Assembly (NCBI GenBank): GCA_002477625.1
Contig: DLQQ01000034.1
Location: 1 to 25,915 of the forward strand
Direction: 5' to 3'
Source: Candidatus Arcticimaribacter sp. UBA7428
Lineage (GTDB): Bacteria > Bacteroidota > Bacteroidia > Flavobacteriales > Flavobacteriaceae
DNA: 25,915 nt
Made by a program: the position numbers and the translations under genes. Positions 9,173 to 17,505 of this stretch are shown in pieces. How positions within the stretch are numbered: the stretch's first letter is position 1; every line of letters begins with the position of its first letter. The notes beneath the pieces were generated by a model. The model ran no database searches, was not told the DNA's origin, and saw only the letters and a program-made list of their open reading frames with translations.

Positions 9173-10250
9173 ATTCATCATATCGGGAGGAGGAACGGGG
9201 GGTCATATCTTCCCAGCAATCGCTATTGCGGATGCTTTGAAATTGGCATACCCTAACGCACAATTTTTATTTGTAGGTGCCTATGGGAAAATAGAAATGG
9301 AAAAAGTGCCCCGAGCGGGTTACAGCATCAAAGGGATCTGGATAGCTGGACTCCAACGGGGTTCAATTTTAAAGAACATCTTATTTCCATTGAAATTGCT
9401 TGTCAGCTTTTTTCAATCCGTATTCATCCTTTTGAGGTTTCGACCCAATTTTGCCATCGGAACTGGAGGTTTTGCCAGTGGACCAATTCTTTTTATCGCT
9501 CATTATCTCAAAATAAAAACCCTGATCCAAGAGCAAAATTCCTTTGCTGGAATTACCAATAAAGCCCTTTCTAAAATTGTAAACGTAGTGGCAGTTGCCT
9601 TTGAGGATATGGACCGCTTTTTCCCTAAAAATAAAATCATATTAACAGGAAATCCAGTTCGAGAGGAGCTACTGGATGTTGAGAGTAAAAAGTCAGAAGC
9701 TCGAGCACATTTTAAATTAGACTCATCAAAAAAAACAATTGTCATTTTGGGCGGTAGTATGGGAGCGCAAAAAATAAATGAAACCATTGCAGCCCATCTA
9801 CCCTTGTTTTCTGAGTTAGGAGTTCAGTTGATATGGCAATGCGGCTCCTTGTATTTCGATCAGTTTAAAATACACAACAAACAAGACGGTATTCAAGTAC
9901 ATGAATTCATTCAAAAAATGGATTTGTTGTATGCCGCAGCTGATCTTCTTATTTCTCGTGCAGGTGCGAGTTCTATTTCGGAGCTGGCTTTGGTTGGTAA
10001 ACCCGTTTTATTGATTCCCTCTCCGAACGTTGCGGAAAACCATCAGTATTATAACGCTTTGGCATTGTCTAAAACTGGGGGTGCATTGGTGCTTTTGGAA
10101 AAGGAAATAGACCGCCAATTTCAGGAGGTATTGCATCAACTCCTGACAATTAATAAAGATGATGTTCAAGAGCGTTTCAAGAGGTTTGCACGACCAAACG
10201 CTACTCAAGACATTGTACTAAAAATTAAAAACGAATTAAAATCCAAGTGA
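9159..10250 (+). CDS. murG: UDP-GlcNAc:lipid I N-acetylglucosaminyltransferase MurG
   Basis: This peripheral membrane GT-B glycosyltransferase (363 residues) converts lipid I into lipid II. The N-terminal glycine-rich loop SGGGTGGHIFPAIAIADAL and the C-terminal donor-binding segment SRAGASSISELALVGKPV are both present, as is GTGGFASGP. The only start that keeps the N-terminal loop complete is GTG at 9159, inside the end of ftsW in another frame. The overlap is 14 nt, which implies coupling. The length is normal for the family. Confidence 0.96.
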   Translation: MKPYKFIISGGGTGGHIFPAIAIADALKLAYPNAQFLFVGAYGKIEMEKVPRAGYSIKGIWIAGLQRGSILKNILFPLKLLVSFFQSVFILLRFRPNFAIGTGGFASGPILFIAHYLKIKTLIQEQNSFAGITNKALSKIVNVVAVAFEDMDRFFPKNKIILTGNPVREELLDVESKKSEARAHFKLDSSKKTIVILGGSMGAQKINETIAAHLPLFSELGVQLIWQCGSLYFDQFKIHNKQDGIQVHEFIQKMDLLYAAADLLISRAGASSISELALVGKPVLLIPSPNVAENHQYYNALALSKTGGALVLLEKEIDRQFQEVLHQLLTINKDDVQERFKRFARPNATQDIVLKIKNELKSK

Positions 10251-11593
10251 ATTTTAAAGAGCAGACATATTATTTTATTGGTATTGGGGGGATTGGAATG
10301 TCTTCGATTGCTCGGTACTTGTTCTTGCAAGGAGCATCGGTTTTTGGGTATGATAAAACAAGATCAGCAGTTACAAACTCTTTAGAAAAATTGGGTATAA
10401 CCATTGTCTATGATTCAGCAGTAGGTGCTTTACCCCTTGCTGTTTCCTCTGAAAAATCACTTGTGGTTTATACTCCTGCGGTATCGGCGGAACATCCACA
10501 GCTTAACTTTTTTATCGATCAAGGAAATAAAGTAGTCAAGCGCGCAAAACTATTAGGTGATTTAACACAAGATACTATCTGTTTGGCCGTAGCAGGAACT
10601 CATGGAAAAACCACAACAACAGCAATTTTAACTCATTTATTTGAGCAATCAAATGCATCCTATACCGCTTTTGTTGGAGGAATTTTTCAAGATTCCAAAA
10701 CCAATATGATGTCGCGTGGAAACACCTACACCTTGGTTGAAGCAGATGAATTTGACCGCTCTTTTCTTCATCTAAGTCCAACGATTGCTTGCATTACCTC
10801 TATGGATCTGGATCACTTGGATGTTTATAGTGATGCTGCAAGTTTACAGGCTGCCTACGTGGAATTTGCAAGCCAGGTGAAAAAAGCCTTATTTGTTGAG
10901 AAGAATATCGCGTTGAACGGAATTACCTACAGTGTTTCGGAGGAAGCAGATTTTTATATCGATGCTATTAAACCAGATGCCTCAGGATCTTATTTTGATC
11001 TGCATACACCTGATGGGGTCTATAAAAATCAATTTTTCAATCAATTGGGGATGCACAATTTGTCGAATGCACTTGTGGCTTTGGCGATGGCTTCGAAGGC
11101 TGGCCTTCAGCTTCAAGATTTGGTCAAGAGTTTGGCCACCTTTCCCGGGGTTCAAAGACGCCTTCAGGTTTTGATTAATAATGATAATAGGGTTTTGATC
11201 GACGATTATGCTCATCATCCTACAGAGATAAAAGCTGTATACGAAACTTTAAAATTAAGCTTTCCAACTGAGGAGAAATGTGTTGTTTTTCAGCCGCATT
11301 TATTTTCTCGTACACAAGATTTTATGACGGACTTTGCAAGGGTTCTTTCTCTTTTTGATCGGGTGTTGCTTTTGGATATATATGCTGCACGTGAGTTGCC
11401 TATTGTAGGAGTGTCTTCTGCTGCTTTAAAAGAAATGATTTCTGGACCTTCGGTTGAATTGATCACGAAAAAAGATTTGGCAAATAGACTGAGTTTGGTC
11501 GAAGAACGCATTATTGTGCTGCTAGGAGCAGGGGATATCGGTGTAGAAGTCGAAGCCATTAAACATAAATTATTATATGATGAAGCTTTATAA
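10247..11593 (+). CDS. murC: UDP-MurNAc:L-alanine ligase MurC
   Basis: This ATP-dependent ligase (448 residues) starts the peptide stem by adding L-alanine to UDP-MurNAc. The N-terminal dinucleotide-like loop is FIGIGGIGMSSIA. The P-loop is GTHGKTTTT (from 117, Lys121). EADEFDRSFL and DDYAHHPTEI are typical MurC segments. Translation starts at GTG 10247, which overlaps the murG stop by 4 nt (GTGA). The 3' end overlaps ftsQ by 17 nt. murC after murG and before ftsQ is the ordinary arrangement, although murB and ddl, which often follow in proteobacteria, are missing here. Confidence 0.97.
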   Translation: MNFKEQTYYFIGIGGIGMSSIARYLFLQGASVFGYDKTRSAVTNSLEKLGITIVYDSAVGALPLAVSSEKSLVVYTPAVSAEHPQLNFFIDQGNKVVKRAKLLGDLTQDTICLAVAGTHGKTTTTAILTHLFEQSNASYTAFVGGIFQDSKTNMMSRGNTYTLVEADEFDRSFLHLSPTIACITSMDLDHLDVYSDAASLQAAYVEFASQVKKALFVEKNIALNGITYSVSEEADFYIDAIKPDASGSYFDLHTPDGVYKNQFFNQLGMHNLSNALVALAMASKAGLQLQDLVKSLATFPGVQRRLQVLINNDNRVLIDDYAHHPTEIKAVYETLKLSFPTEEKCVVFQPHLFSRTQDFMTDFARVLSLFDRVLLLDIYAARELPIVGVSSAALKEMISGPSVELITKKDLANRLSLVEERIIVLLGAGDIGVEVEAIKHKLLYDEAL

Positions 11594-12290
11594 ATATGGT
11601 GGTTTAGTTTCGGTGCTGACTTTGGTTGTTGCTGCAGTTGTTTTTGCGCAGTGGAGAAACAGTCAACGTGAAATCGTGCGGGTAGAAGTTTCTTTTGCTG
11701 ACAACCGACATGATTTTTTAAATGTGGAAACGGTTAATAAATTGTTAATACTAAACCAAGAATTGTCCACTATTGGTGTAAAAGATACCCTAGCTTTGAG
11801 TAGTATTGAAGCAGGCTTGGAAGCTTATGCTGTCGTTCGGAATGCAGAGGTATTCAACTCTCCTTCGAGGGTATTGATAGTCAGTGTTGAAGAGCGAATT
11901 CCTTTGTTGAGAATTATTGGTGACGAAACCTATTATGTGGATATTGAAGCTGAGAAAGTTCCGCTTTCGGATCATTTTACAGCACATGTTCCACTTTTTT
12001 TTGGAACTCCAAGTGAGAAACAAACAGAAGCATTGGTTGGTTTTATGCAAAAAATAAATGCGGATGATTTTCTAAAAAAAGAAATCGTTCAAATTGAAAG
12101 TCAAGCGGGAGGTTATTTGTTAAAAATCCGCTCCTATGATTTTATAATTGAATGGGGTGCGTTTACCTCTTTTGAACAAAAGGCAGTAAAATTAAAAACA
12201 TTATGTAAGTATTTGGATGCTGTCGAAGAGAAGCCAGATTTTACAAGAATAAATTTAAAATACAATCAGCAAGTAATTGCATCAAGTTGA
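11577..12290 (+). CDS. ftsQ: Cell-division protein FtsQ
   Basis: This bitopic divisome protein has 237 residues, somewhat shorter than E. coli FtsQ. A short cytoplasmic N-terminus is followed by one transmembrane helix (about residues 9-26). The periplasmic part is compatible with a POTRA-like domain (about 30-105) and a beta-rich C-terminal domain that includes SPSRVLIVSVEERIPLLRI. Sequence conservation in FtsQ is low, and the call relies on topology and its place between murC and ftsA. FtsQ normally holds FtsL/FtsB and links the FtsA ring to the synthase. The start is a double ATG (11577 and 11580) within the murC end, so either Met could be used. Confidence 0.92.
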   Translation: MMKLYKYGGLVSVLTLVVAAVVFAQWRNSQREIVRVEVSFADNRHDFLNVETVNKLLILNQELSTIGVKDTLALSSIEAGLEAYAVVRNAEVFNSPSRVLIVSVEERIPLLRIIGDETYYVDIEAEKVPLSDHFTAHVPLFFGTPSEKQTEALVGFMQKINADDFLKKEIVQIESQAGGYLLKIRSYDFIIEWGAFTSFEQKAVKLKTLCKYLDAVEEKPDFTRINLKYNQQVIASS

Positions 12291-12296
12291 TCCGTT

Positions 12297-13607
12297 ATGA
12301 AGAGTAAAAACATATCCGTAGGGTTAGATATTGGAACTACAAAGATCGTAGCCATGGTTGGGCAAAAGAATGAATACGGTAAGGTAGAAGTTCTAGGCGT
12401 AGGTAAATCCAAAAGCTTAGGTGTACACCGTGGTGTTGTGAACAACATAACCCAAACCATTCAGTCCATTCAGACAGCTGTTACTGAAGCAGAAGCAAAA
12501 GCAGATGTTTCTATTGATGAAGTAATTGTCGGCATCGCTGGACAGCACATCCGAAGCCTTCAGCACAGTGATTATATAACCCGAGAAAATGCTGACGAAG
12601 TAATTAATGAAGATGATATTGATCGCCTAATCAACCAGGTTCACAAATTAGTGATGCTCCCAGGAGAAGAGATTATCCATGTGCTCCCTCAAGAGTTTAA
12701 AGTCGACGGACAGGCAGAAATAAAAGAACCTATTGGGATGTACGGTGGTCGCTTAGAAGCAAACTTCCATGTGGTTGTTGGTCAAGTTTCTTCGATCAGA
12801 AACATTGGACGATGTATTAAAAGCGCTGGATTAACCATGGGTAAAGTTACTCTAGAGCCCATCGCATCCTCAGATGCAGTTTTAAGTCAAGAAGAAAAAG
12901 AAGCTGGAGTTGCCTTGATCGATATTGGCGGAGGGACTACAGATTTAGCTGTCTTTAAAGACGGTATCATACGTCATACAGCCGTAATTCCTTTTGGTGG
13001 AAATGTCATTACCGAAGATGTAAAAGAAGGTTGTTCCATCATTAATAAGCAGGCAGAACTTTTAAAAATAAAATTTGGCTCGGCTTGGCCGGGAGAAAAC
13101 AAGGAAACAGAAATTGTTTCTATACCCGGACTAAGAGGGAGAGAGCCCAAAGAAATTTCATTAAAAACACTTTCAAAAATAATCAATGCGCGTGTCATTG
13201 AAATTATTGAACAAGCTTTTTTAGAGATTAAAAATTACGGTCACGAAGACCCAAAGAAGAAACTCATCGCAGGAATTGTGCTTACAGGTGGTGGAAGCCA
13301 ACTCAAACACCTGAAGCAACTGGTGGAATATATCACCGGGATGGATACGCGTGTTGGATACCCAAACGAACATTTAGCTGGAGATTCTGATCCGCAAACA
13401 ACCAGCCCTACTTTTTCAACTGCTGTAGGATTACTTATGAATGCACTTGAGAACGCACCCGCGCATGATGAAGCTGATCTCGAAGAAGAAGCAAGCTCAG
13501 AAGAAGAGGTGATGGGTAATGAAATAGACACACAACTTCCTTTGGGAAGAAAATCCATTTTTGAAAAATGGACGGATAAGTTTAAAGAATTTTTGGATAA
13601 AGCATAA
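12297..13607 (+). CDS. ftsA: Cell-division protein FtsA
   Basis: This actin-like ATPase (436 residues) anchors FtsZ filaments to the inner membrane and recruits late divisome proteins. The phosphate-1 motif GLDIGTTKIVAMVG is at the N-terminus. The phosphate-2 motif IDIGGGTTDLAVF lies about residues 208-220. The adenosine motif GIVLTGGGSQL lies about residues 325-335. An acidic linker (about 393-415) leads to a C-terminal amphipathic segment SIFEKWTDKFKEFLDKA, the likely membrane-targeting helix. It follows ftsQ by 6 nt and precedes ftsZ by 16 nt. Confidence 0.97.
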   Translation: MKSKNISVGLDIGTTKIVAMVGQKNEYGKVEVLGVGKSKSLGVHRGVVNNITQTIQSIQTAVTEAEAKADVSIDEVIVGIAGQHIRSLQHSDYITRENADEVINEDDIDRLINQVHKLVMLPGEEIIHVLPQEFKVDGQAEIKEPIGMYGGRLEANFHVVVGQVSSIRNIGRCIKSAGLTMGKVTLEPIASSDAVLSQEEKEAGVALIDIGGGTTDLAVFKDGIIRHTAVIPFGGNVITEDVKEGCSIINKQAELLKIKFGSAWPGENKETEIVSIPGLRGREPKEISLKTLSKIINARVIEIIEQAFLEIKNYGHEDPKKKLIAGIVLTGGGSQLKHLKQLVEYITGMDTRVGYPNEHLAGDSDPQTTSPTFSTAVGLLMNALENAPAHDEADLEEEASSEEEVMGNEIDTQLPLGRKSIFEKWTDKFKEFLDKA

Positions 13608-13623
13608 TTAAAATTTAAAGTAC

Positions 13624-15573
13624 ATGGACACATTTACAACGGGTATAAATTTTGATCTCCCCAAAAACAAAAGTAATGTCATTAAGGTCATTGGAGTTGG
13701 AGGGGGTGGAAGCAACGCGATTAATTACATGTTCCAGCAAGGGATTATGGGTGTTGATTTTGTTGTTTGTAATACCGATGCACAGGCACTCGAAAAAAGT
13801 GCTGTCCCAATCAAAATTCAATTAGGAGCTTCTCTTACAGAGGGTCTTGGTGCAGGTGCAAACCCAGATGTGGGAAGACAGTCGGCTCAAGAAAGCTACG
13901 ATGATTTGCATACCCTTTTATCTACGCAAACCAAAATGGTTTTCATCACTGCTGGAATGGGTGGGGGTACGGGTACCGGTGCAGCACCGATAATCGCTCG
14001 TATGGCAAAGGACCTAGACGTATTGACAGTAGGCATTGTAACCATGCCTTTTCAGTTCGAAGGAAAAATAAGACTGGAACAAGCTCAAAAAGGAATGGAA
14101 GAGTTAAAGAATAATGTAGATTCTTTAATTGTCATCAATAATAATAAGCTTCGAGAAGTATATGGAAACCTTGGTTTTAAAGCTGGTTTTTCAAAAGCAG
14201 ATGAAGTATTAGCCACTGCTGCACGTGGTATTGCAGAAGTAATTACACATCATTACACACAGAATATTGACCTGAAAGATGCCAAAACTGTTTTGACAAA
14301 TAGCGGTTCCGCTATTATGGGATCTGCAAGTGCATCGGGAGCTAACCGAGCGCAAGAATCAATTGTAAAAGCATTGGATTCTCCTTTGTTGAACGATAAT
14401 AAAATCACAGGCTGTAAAAATGTTCTTCTGCTAATTGTTTCGGGTGAAGAAGAAATAACAATTGATGAAATCGGCGAGATTAATGATTTTATCCAATCTG
14501 AAGCAGGTAACAATACCAACATCATCATGGGGGTTGGCGATGATCCGGGATTAGGCGATAGTATTTCGGTAACCATAATCGCTACCGGATTTAATTCCGA
14601 TCAGCAACATGAAATTGTAAATACGGAAGCAAAAAAAGTAATCCACACTCTTGAAGAAGATCAGCCTTTTGTTCATGATTTAACAGAGAAGAAAAAAGCA
14701 ACATCCGCTTTTTCTGCACCGATTGTTACTCCAGAAGTTGAAGAGCCCGTTGTAAAGTTTACACTAGAAGAAGACCCAGTAGAAGAGGTTGCCGAAACTA
14801 TAATGGAACAAGCACTTGTTCAAAAAAGCATCCCAGACGATAGCCTGATCTTATTAACAGAAGACCTTTTGGATCTCGATGTTGTATTCGAAGAAGTAGG
14901 TGTTGAAGCGCCTCTAGCTGAAATCGAAGAAGAACAAGAGTTTGTTATTAACGAAGTAGTAAACGTTCGCGATATTGAGGTTATTGATGCAGAACATCTT
15001 ACACCTATGTTGGAGGAAGAAAGTCAAATCAGCTTTGAATTTGACTTACCGCTGGCAAAAGTAGAAGTTTCAGCAGCACAACCAATTCAGTTTGAGGAAG
15101 AGCCTGTTGTTATTTCTGAAGTTCAAGTTCCAGTTCAAGAAACTGATGTAGAAGAGGAGCCTATCGTATTTCAATTAGAAGAAACAGAGCCTTCAGAAGA
15201 GTTGATTGCACCAGTAAGCGAAGGCAAGCTCAACGAAATTGATATAACCTATAAGGTGGTAACCAAAGAAAGTATTCAAGAGGAAAGCACAAAAGCTCGG
15301 GACTCCAATCCTTTTGATCGTTCAATTGATGAGAGCGTAAATTCAGAAAATGAAAAAAGGAAAGAGCAACTAAAAAAATTCAATTACACTTTTAAGAACA
15401 ATATCAATAGAATTGAAGAGATGGAAAAGCAACCTGCATATAAACGCATGGGGTTTGATATTGATGCTGCTCCTGAGGCAAGCGGAAATTCGCAAATGAC
15501 TTTAGATACGGATAGCAATGAAGATATTCAATTCCGCTCTAACAATTCTTTTTTACACGATAACGTTGATTAA
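13624..15573 (+). CDS. ftsZ: Cell-division GTPase FtsZ with long acidic linker
   Basis: This is the tubulin-like GTPase that forms the Z-ring. The GTPase core (about residues 1-322) has the glycine-rich T4 loop GGGTGTG at 113-119 and the T7 catalytic loop N214-I-D216-L-K-D219. At 649 residues it is far longer than E. coli FtsZ (383). The extra length is a linker (about 323-595) very rich in Glu, Val and Pro. A basic segment with [15 protein letters not shown] (about 597-611) and a terminal [10 protein letters not shown] follow. The linker is probably disordered. The terminal peptides probably contact FtsA or other partners, although the sequence is not the classical DIPAFL tail. A-rich leader; 16 nt after ftsA. 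Confidence 0.97.
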   Translation: MDTFTTGINFDLPKNKSNVIKVIGVGGGGSNAINYMFQQGIMGVDFVVCNTDAQALEKSAVPIKIQLGASLTEGLGAGANPDVGRQSAQESYDDLHTLLSTQTKMVFITAGMGGGTGTGAAPIIARMAKDLDVLTVGIVTMPFQFEGKIRLEQAQKGMEELKNNVDSLIVINNNKLREVYGNLGFKAGFSKADEVLATAARGIAEVITHHYTQNIDLKDAKTVLTNSGSAIMGSASASGANRAQESIVKALDSPLLNDNKITGCKNVLLLIVSGEEEITIDEIGEINDFIQSEAGNNTNIIMGVGDDPGLGDSISVTIIATGFNSDQQHEIVNTEAKKVIHTLEEDQPFVHDLTEKKKATSAFSAPIVTPEVEEPVVKFTLEEDPVEEVAETIMEQALVQKSIPDDSLILLTEDLLDLDVVFEEVGVEAPLAEIEEEQEFVINEVVNVRDIEVIDAEHLTPMLEEESQISFEFDLPLAKVEVSAAQPIQFEEEPVVISEVQVPVQETDVEEEPIVFQLEETEPSEELIAPVSEGKLNEIDITYKVVTKESIQEESTKARDSNPFDRSIDESVNSENEKRKEQLKKFNYTFKNNINRIEEMEKQPAYKRMGFDIDAAPEASGNSQMTLDTDSNEDIQFRSNNSFLHDNVD

Positions 15574-15585
15574 ATTAAAATAAAT

Positions 15586-16038
15586 ATGGCAGCATTAGAC
15601 AACTTAACTACTGAAATTAAAGAAGCAATGAAAGCTAAAAATGCACTCGCATTAGAGGCTTTACGTGCAATTAAATCTGCGGTATTACTTCAGAAGAGTG
15701 AAGCTGGAGCATCGGATGGAATGTCAGAAGATGAAGAAATAAAATTACTTCAAAAACTGGTAAAACAACGCCGCGACAGCGCAGCAATTTTTAGAGAACA
15801 AAACCGTGTTGATCTAGCAGAGCCTGAAGAGGCTCAAGCCGAAGTCATTGCACGTTTTTTGCCCGAGCAGCTTTCAGAAGAAGAAGTAGGGAAGGTTATC
15901 GAAAGTATTGTCGCTCAGACGGGTGCTAGCAGTATGAAGGATATGGGAAAGGTTATGGGCATGGCGAGCAAACAATTGGCTGGTAAGGCAGACGGAAAAA
16001 CTATTTCGACTCTAGTGAAACAATTGCTTTCTGCATAG
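15586..16038 (+). CDS. GatB/YqeY domain protein
   Basis: This is a 150-residue cytoplasmic protein of the YqeY family (also called Yqey-like or Aim41-like). It resembles the C-terminal tRNA-binding helical domain of GatB and the GatB/Glu-tRNA amidotransferase tail. N-terminal LTTEIKEAMKAKNALALEALRAIKSA and the mid segment RRDSAAIFREQNRVDLAEPE are typical. The C-terminus MGKVMGMASKQLAGKADG is the conserved glycine-rich part. The molecular function of stand-alone YqeY proteins is not established. It follows ftsZ by 12 nt and is probably the last gene of the division transcript. A strong terminator is not visible after it. Confidence 0.92.
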   Translation: MAALDNLTTEIKEAMKAKNALALEALRAIKSAVLLQKSEAGASDGMSEDEEIKLLQKLVKQRRDSAAIFREQNRVDLAEPEEAQAEVIARFLPEQLSEEEVGKVIESIVAQTGASSMKDMGKVMGMASKQLAGKADGKTISTLVKQLLSA

Positions 16039-16090
16039 TTATGTTAGAACGCATTTAAATGGATCTGAGCGTTAAATCCTATACATCTTT

Positions 16091-16121
16091 TTTGTTTACA
16101 TAATTTATAGCCTTAAATTTG
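16091..16121 (+). promoter_or_regulatory. Bacteroidota-type promoter of tRNA-Arg
   Basis: TTTG at 16091-16094 is followed after 19 nt by TAAATTTG at 16114-16121. This fits the Bacteroidota -33/-7 consensus TTTG-N19-21-TAnnTTTG without mismatch. The predicted start, about 7 nt downstream near 16128, lies just before the tRNA at 16134, consistent with a very short 5' leader. Confidence 0.8.
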
Positions 16122-16133
16122 TCTATATAAAAT

Positions 16134-16207
16134 GGCCCAGTAGTTCAACTGGATAGAATATCAGATTTCGGCTCTGACGGTTAGGGGTTCGAATCCCTTC
16201 TGGGTCA
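16134..16207 (+). tRNA. tRNA-Arg (anticodon UCG)
   Basis: A complete 74-nt cloverleaf can be folded. The acceptor stem is GGCCCAG (16134-16140) with CTGGGTC (16200-16206) and one G-U pair. The D stem is GTTC/GAAT, and the D loop contains GG. The anticodon stem is TCAGA/TCTGA with loop TTTCGGC, giving anticodon TCG at 16168-16170. The T stem is AGGGG/CCCTT with loop TTCGAAT. The discriminator base is A (16207). The CCA end is not encoded. Anticodon UCG reads arginine CGA and, with a modified U34, probably other CGN codons. Confidence 0.95.
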
Positions 16208-16217
16208 CTTTTATAAA

Positions 16218-16487
16218 TTATTTATTAAAGTTCAGCTTTCCAAAGTAATTGAGAATTATGAATGCTATCCCACTGGCAATTTGTAAAATATAGAAAATGC
16301 CTTCACCATCATTAAGTTCTAGTTGGATTGCTCCTATAATTGCATAAACAGCCCCATAAATATAGAAGAAAACAGTTCTCAAACGTTCTTTCCTTTCTTC
16401 TGAAGAACGGATTAATTTTAGAGAAACGAAGTGAATTACTGTTATTAATAAAAAAACTGAAATCATTACAATGAACCCTTTCTCCAT
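16218..16487 (-). CDS. Small three-helix membrane protein of unknown function
   Basis: This 89-residue protein is made almost entirely of three hydrophobic helices (about residues 4-22, 36-56 and 63-83). A basic RSSEERKERLR loop separates the first two and a short acidic LNDGEG loop separates the last two. I recognise no family. The start lies 2 nt after the stop of the upstream DUF1338 gene, so the two are very likely co-transcribed. Its stop is only 10 nt from the end of the convergent tRNA, with no obvious terminator between them. No catalytic residues can be suggested. Confidence 0.75.
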   Translation of the reverse strand: MEKGFIVMISVFLLITVIHFVSLKLIRSSEERKERLRTVFFYIYGAVYAIIGAIQLELNDGEGIFYILQIASGIAFIILNYFGKLNFNK

Positions 16488-16489
16488 AC

Positions 16490-17398
16490 CTAGCTTTTCT
16501 TAGTTTGTTTTAAAAATGTGCTTTCAAAAATTTTATCCGCATTGGCTGTCTCAAAACCATCCCTTCTGTGTTTTGCTGTAATGAGTTTTGGATCAAGATC
16601 TTGAAATTCTTCTAGAACTTTTCGTTCAGCAAATTCTACATAACTTCCCGCTATTTTTTGTGTTTTATTTCCTGCAAATGTTGCCGTAATCATTTCTGCT
16701 ACCGAACTGCTTTGAAGTAACAAGCCGTCTTTACTGGTTTTGATAACGCCCCCAGCATCGTTTAGTTTAATGTCCAGTTCTGATAAAAACAGGTTGAATT
16801 TTTCGAGGCGATCAAAGCCATCAGGTAATTCGTGTACACTAATCGTGTAATGGTTTAAGTAGTACCGATTGTAAATCACCCAAGCTGCGTACTCACTTTC
16901 ATTTAAAAGCACATTATAGTCCTCAAGAGTGGGTAATTCCCACAATGGTTTTTCGAAAAATTCAATGACTTCTGAGGGCTGATTCAGGTTTAGGGAATCT
17001 ACAGGATCACTTTTTATTGAGTTTGTATACTTGTGGATGATGTTTTGCGCCTTTTCGCTCAGATCGTTTACACGAAGCTCACTTATAAAAATCCGAGGTA
17101 AATTTCTAGTTGGAGGGGCGTACCAATAGGCATTTAGTTTTTTTGCTTCAAAAGAATAAAATTCTTTCTTTTCGTAACCATGATGAAGAAAAATCTTTTC
17201 AAATGACGCTATTCCAAGATGGTCTAAACCTAAGGTTCTAAAAGCTACATGATCGTTGATGATGTCTTCTTGTGAGGAGACCCATCCTTTTTTAATCATT
17301 GCATTGGTTATCTTTTTCACATCAGGGACACGGTCAAAATAGGTTCGAAATAAGCCGTTTAAAATGGTTTCTAAATTTGATTGTTCTGAGAAAATCAT
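16490..17398 (-). CDS. DUF1338 family protein (putative Fe(II) 2-oxoadipate dioxygenase/decarboxylase-like)
   Basis: This 302-residue protein resembles the DUF1338 family. The best-studied member, HglS (YdcJ type), is an iron-dependent enzyme that turns 2-oxoadipate into D-2-hydroxyglutarate in D-lysine catabolism. The family's N-terminal motif DHVAFRT (His50) is present, as is a second histidine in NHYTISVHEL (His183) and a glutamate in GSYVEFAER (Glu255). These fit a 2-His-1-carboxylate metal site, which is an inference. It is shorter than HglS (about 450-460), closer to the compact DUF1338 proteins of plants and Bacteroidota. No lysine-catabolic gene lies nearby, so the true substrate is uncertain. 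It is followed by a small membrane protein after 2 nt. Confidence 0.8.
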   Translation of the reverse strand: MIFSEQSNLETILNGLFRTYFDRVPDVKKITNAMIKKGWVSSQEDIINDHVAFRTLGLDHLGIASFEKIFLHHGYEKKEFYSFEAKKLNAYWYAPPTRNLPRIFISELRVNDLSEKAQNIIHKYTNSIKSDPVDSLNLNQPSEVIEFFEKPLWELPTLEDYNVLLNESEYAAWVIYNRYYLNHYTISVHELPDGFDRLEKFNLFLSELDIKLNDAGGVIKTSKDGLLLQSSSVAEMITATFAGNKTQKIAGSYVEFAERKVLEEFQDLDPKLITAKHRRDGFETANADKIFESTFLKQTKKS

Positions 17399-17460
17399 AG
17401 GAATTTTTCTAATTAAATGTAAGTAAAAAGCTAGTCCTTCAGTAAAAGTAGCACAAACTT

Positions 17461-17476
17461 TTTATTGATCAATAAA
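17461..17476. promoter_or_regulatory. Perfect 16-bp palindrome in divergent intergenic region
   Basis: TTTATTGATCAATAAA is a perfect palindrome. ACAAA and its complement recur just outside it on the two sides, at slightly unequal distances. It sits 63 nt from the DUF1338 start and 30 nt from the lipoprotein start, between two divergent genes, where a dimeric regulator could control both. No regulator gene is adjacent. It could also be a chance AT-rich palindrome. Confidence 0.35.
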
Positions 17477-17505
17477 CTTTGTATTTTTATGATATAATTT
17501 TTTAT

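Noticed and set aside
13241..13633. A 130-codon minus-strand open frame opposite the ftsA end
   Set aside because: It lies wholly within the well-supported ftsA gene, is low in complexity (many Ser) and resembles no known protein.
16048..16073. A hairpin after the YqeY gene (AACGC/GCGTT) as terminator of the division transcript
   Set aside because: The stem has only five pairs and a 16-nt loop, and the T-run lies about 14 nt further downstream. It is too weak to call.
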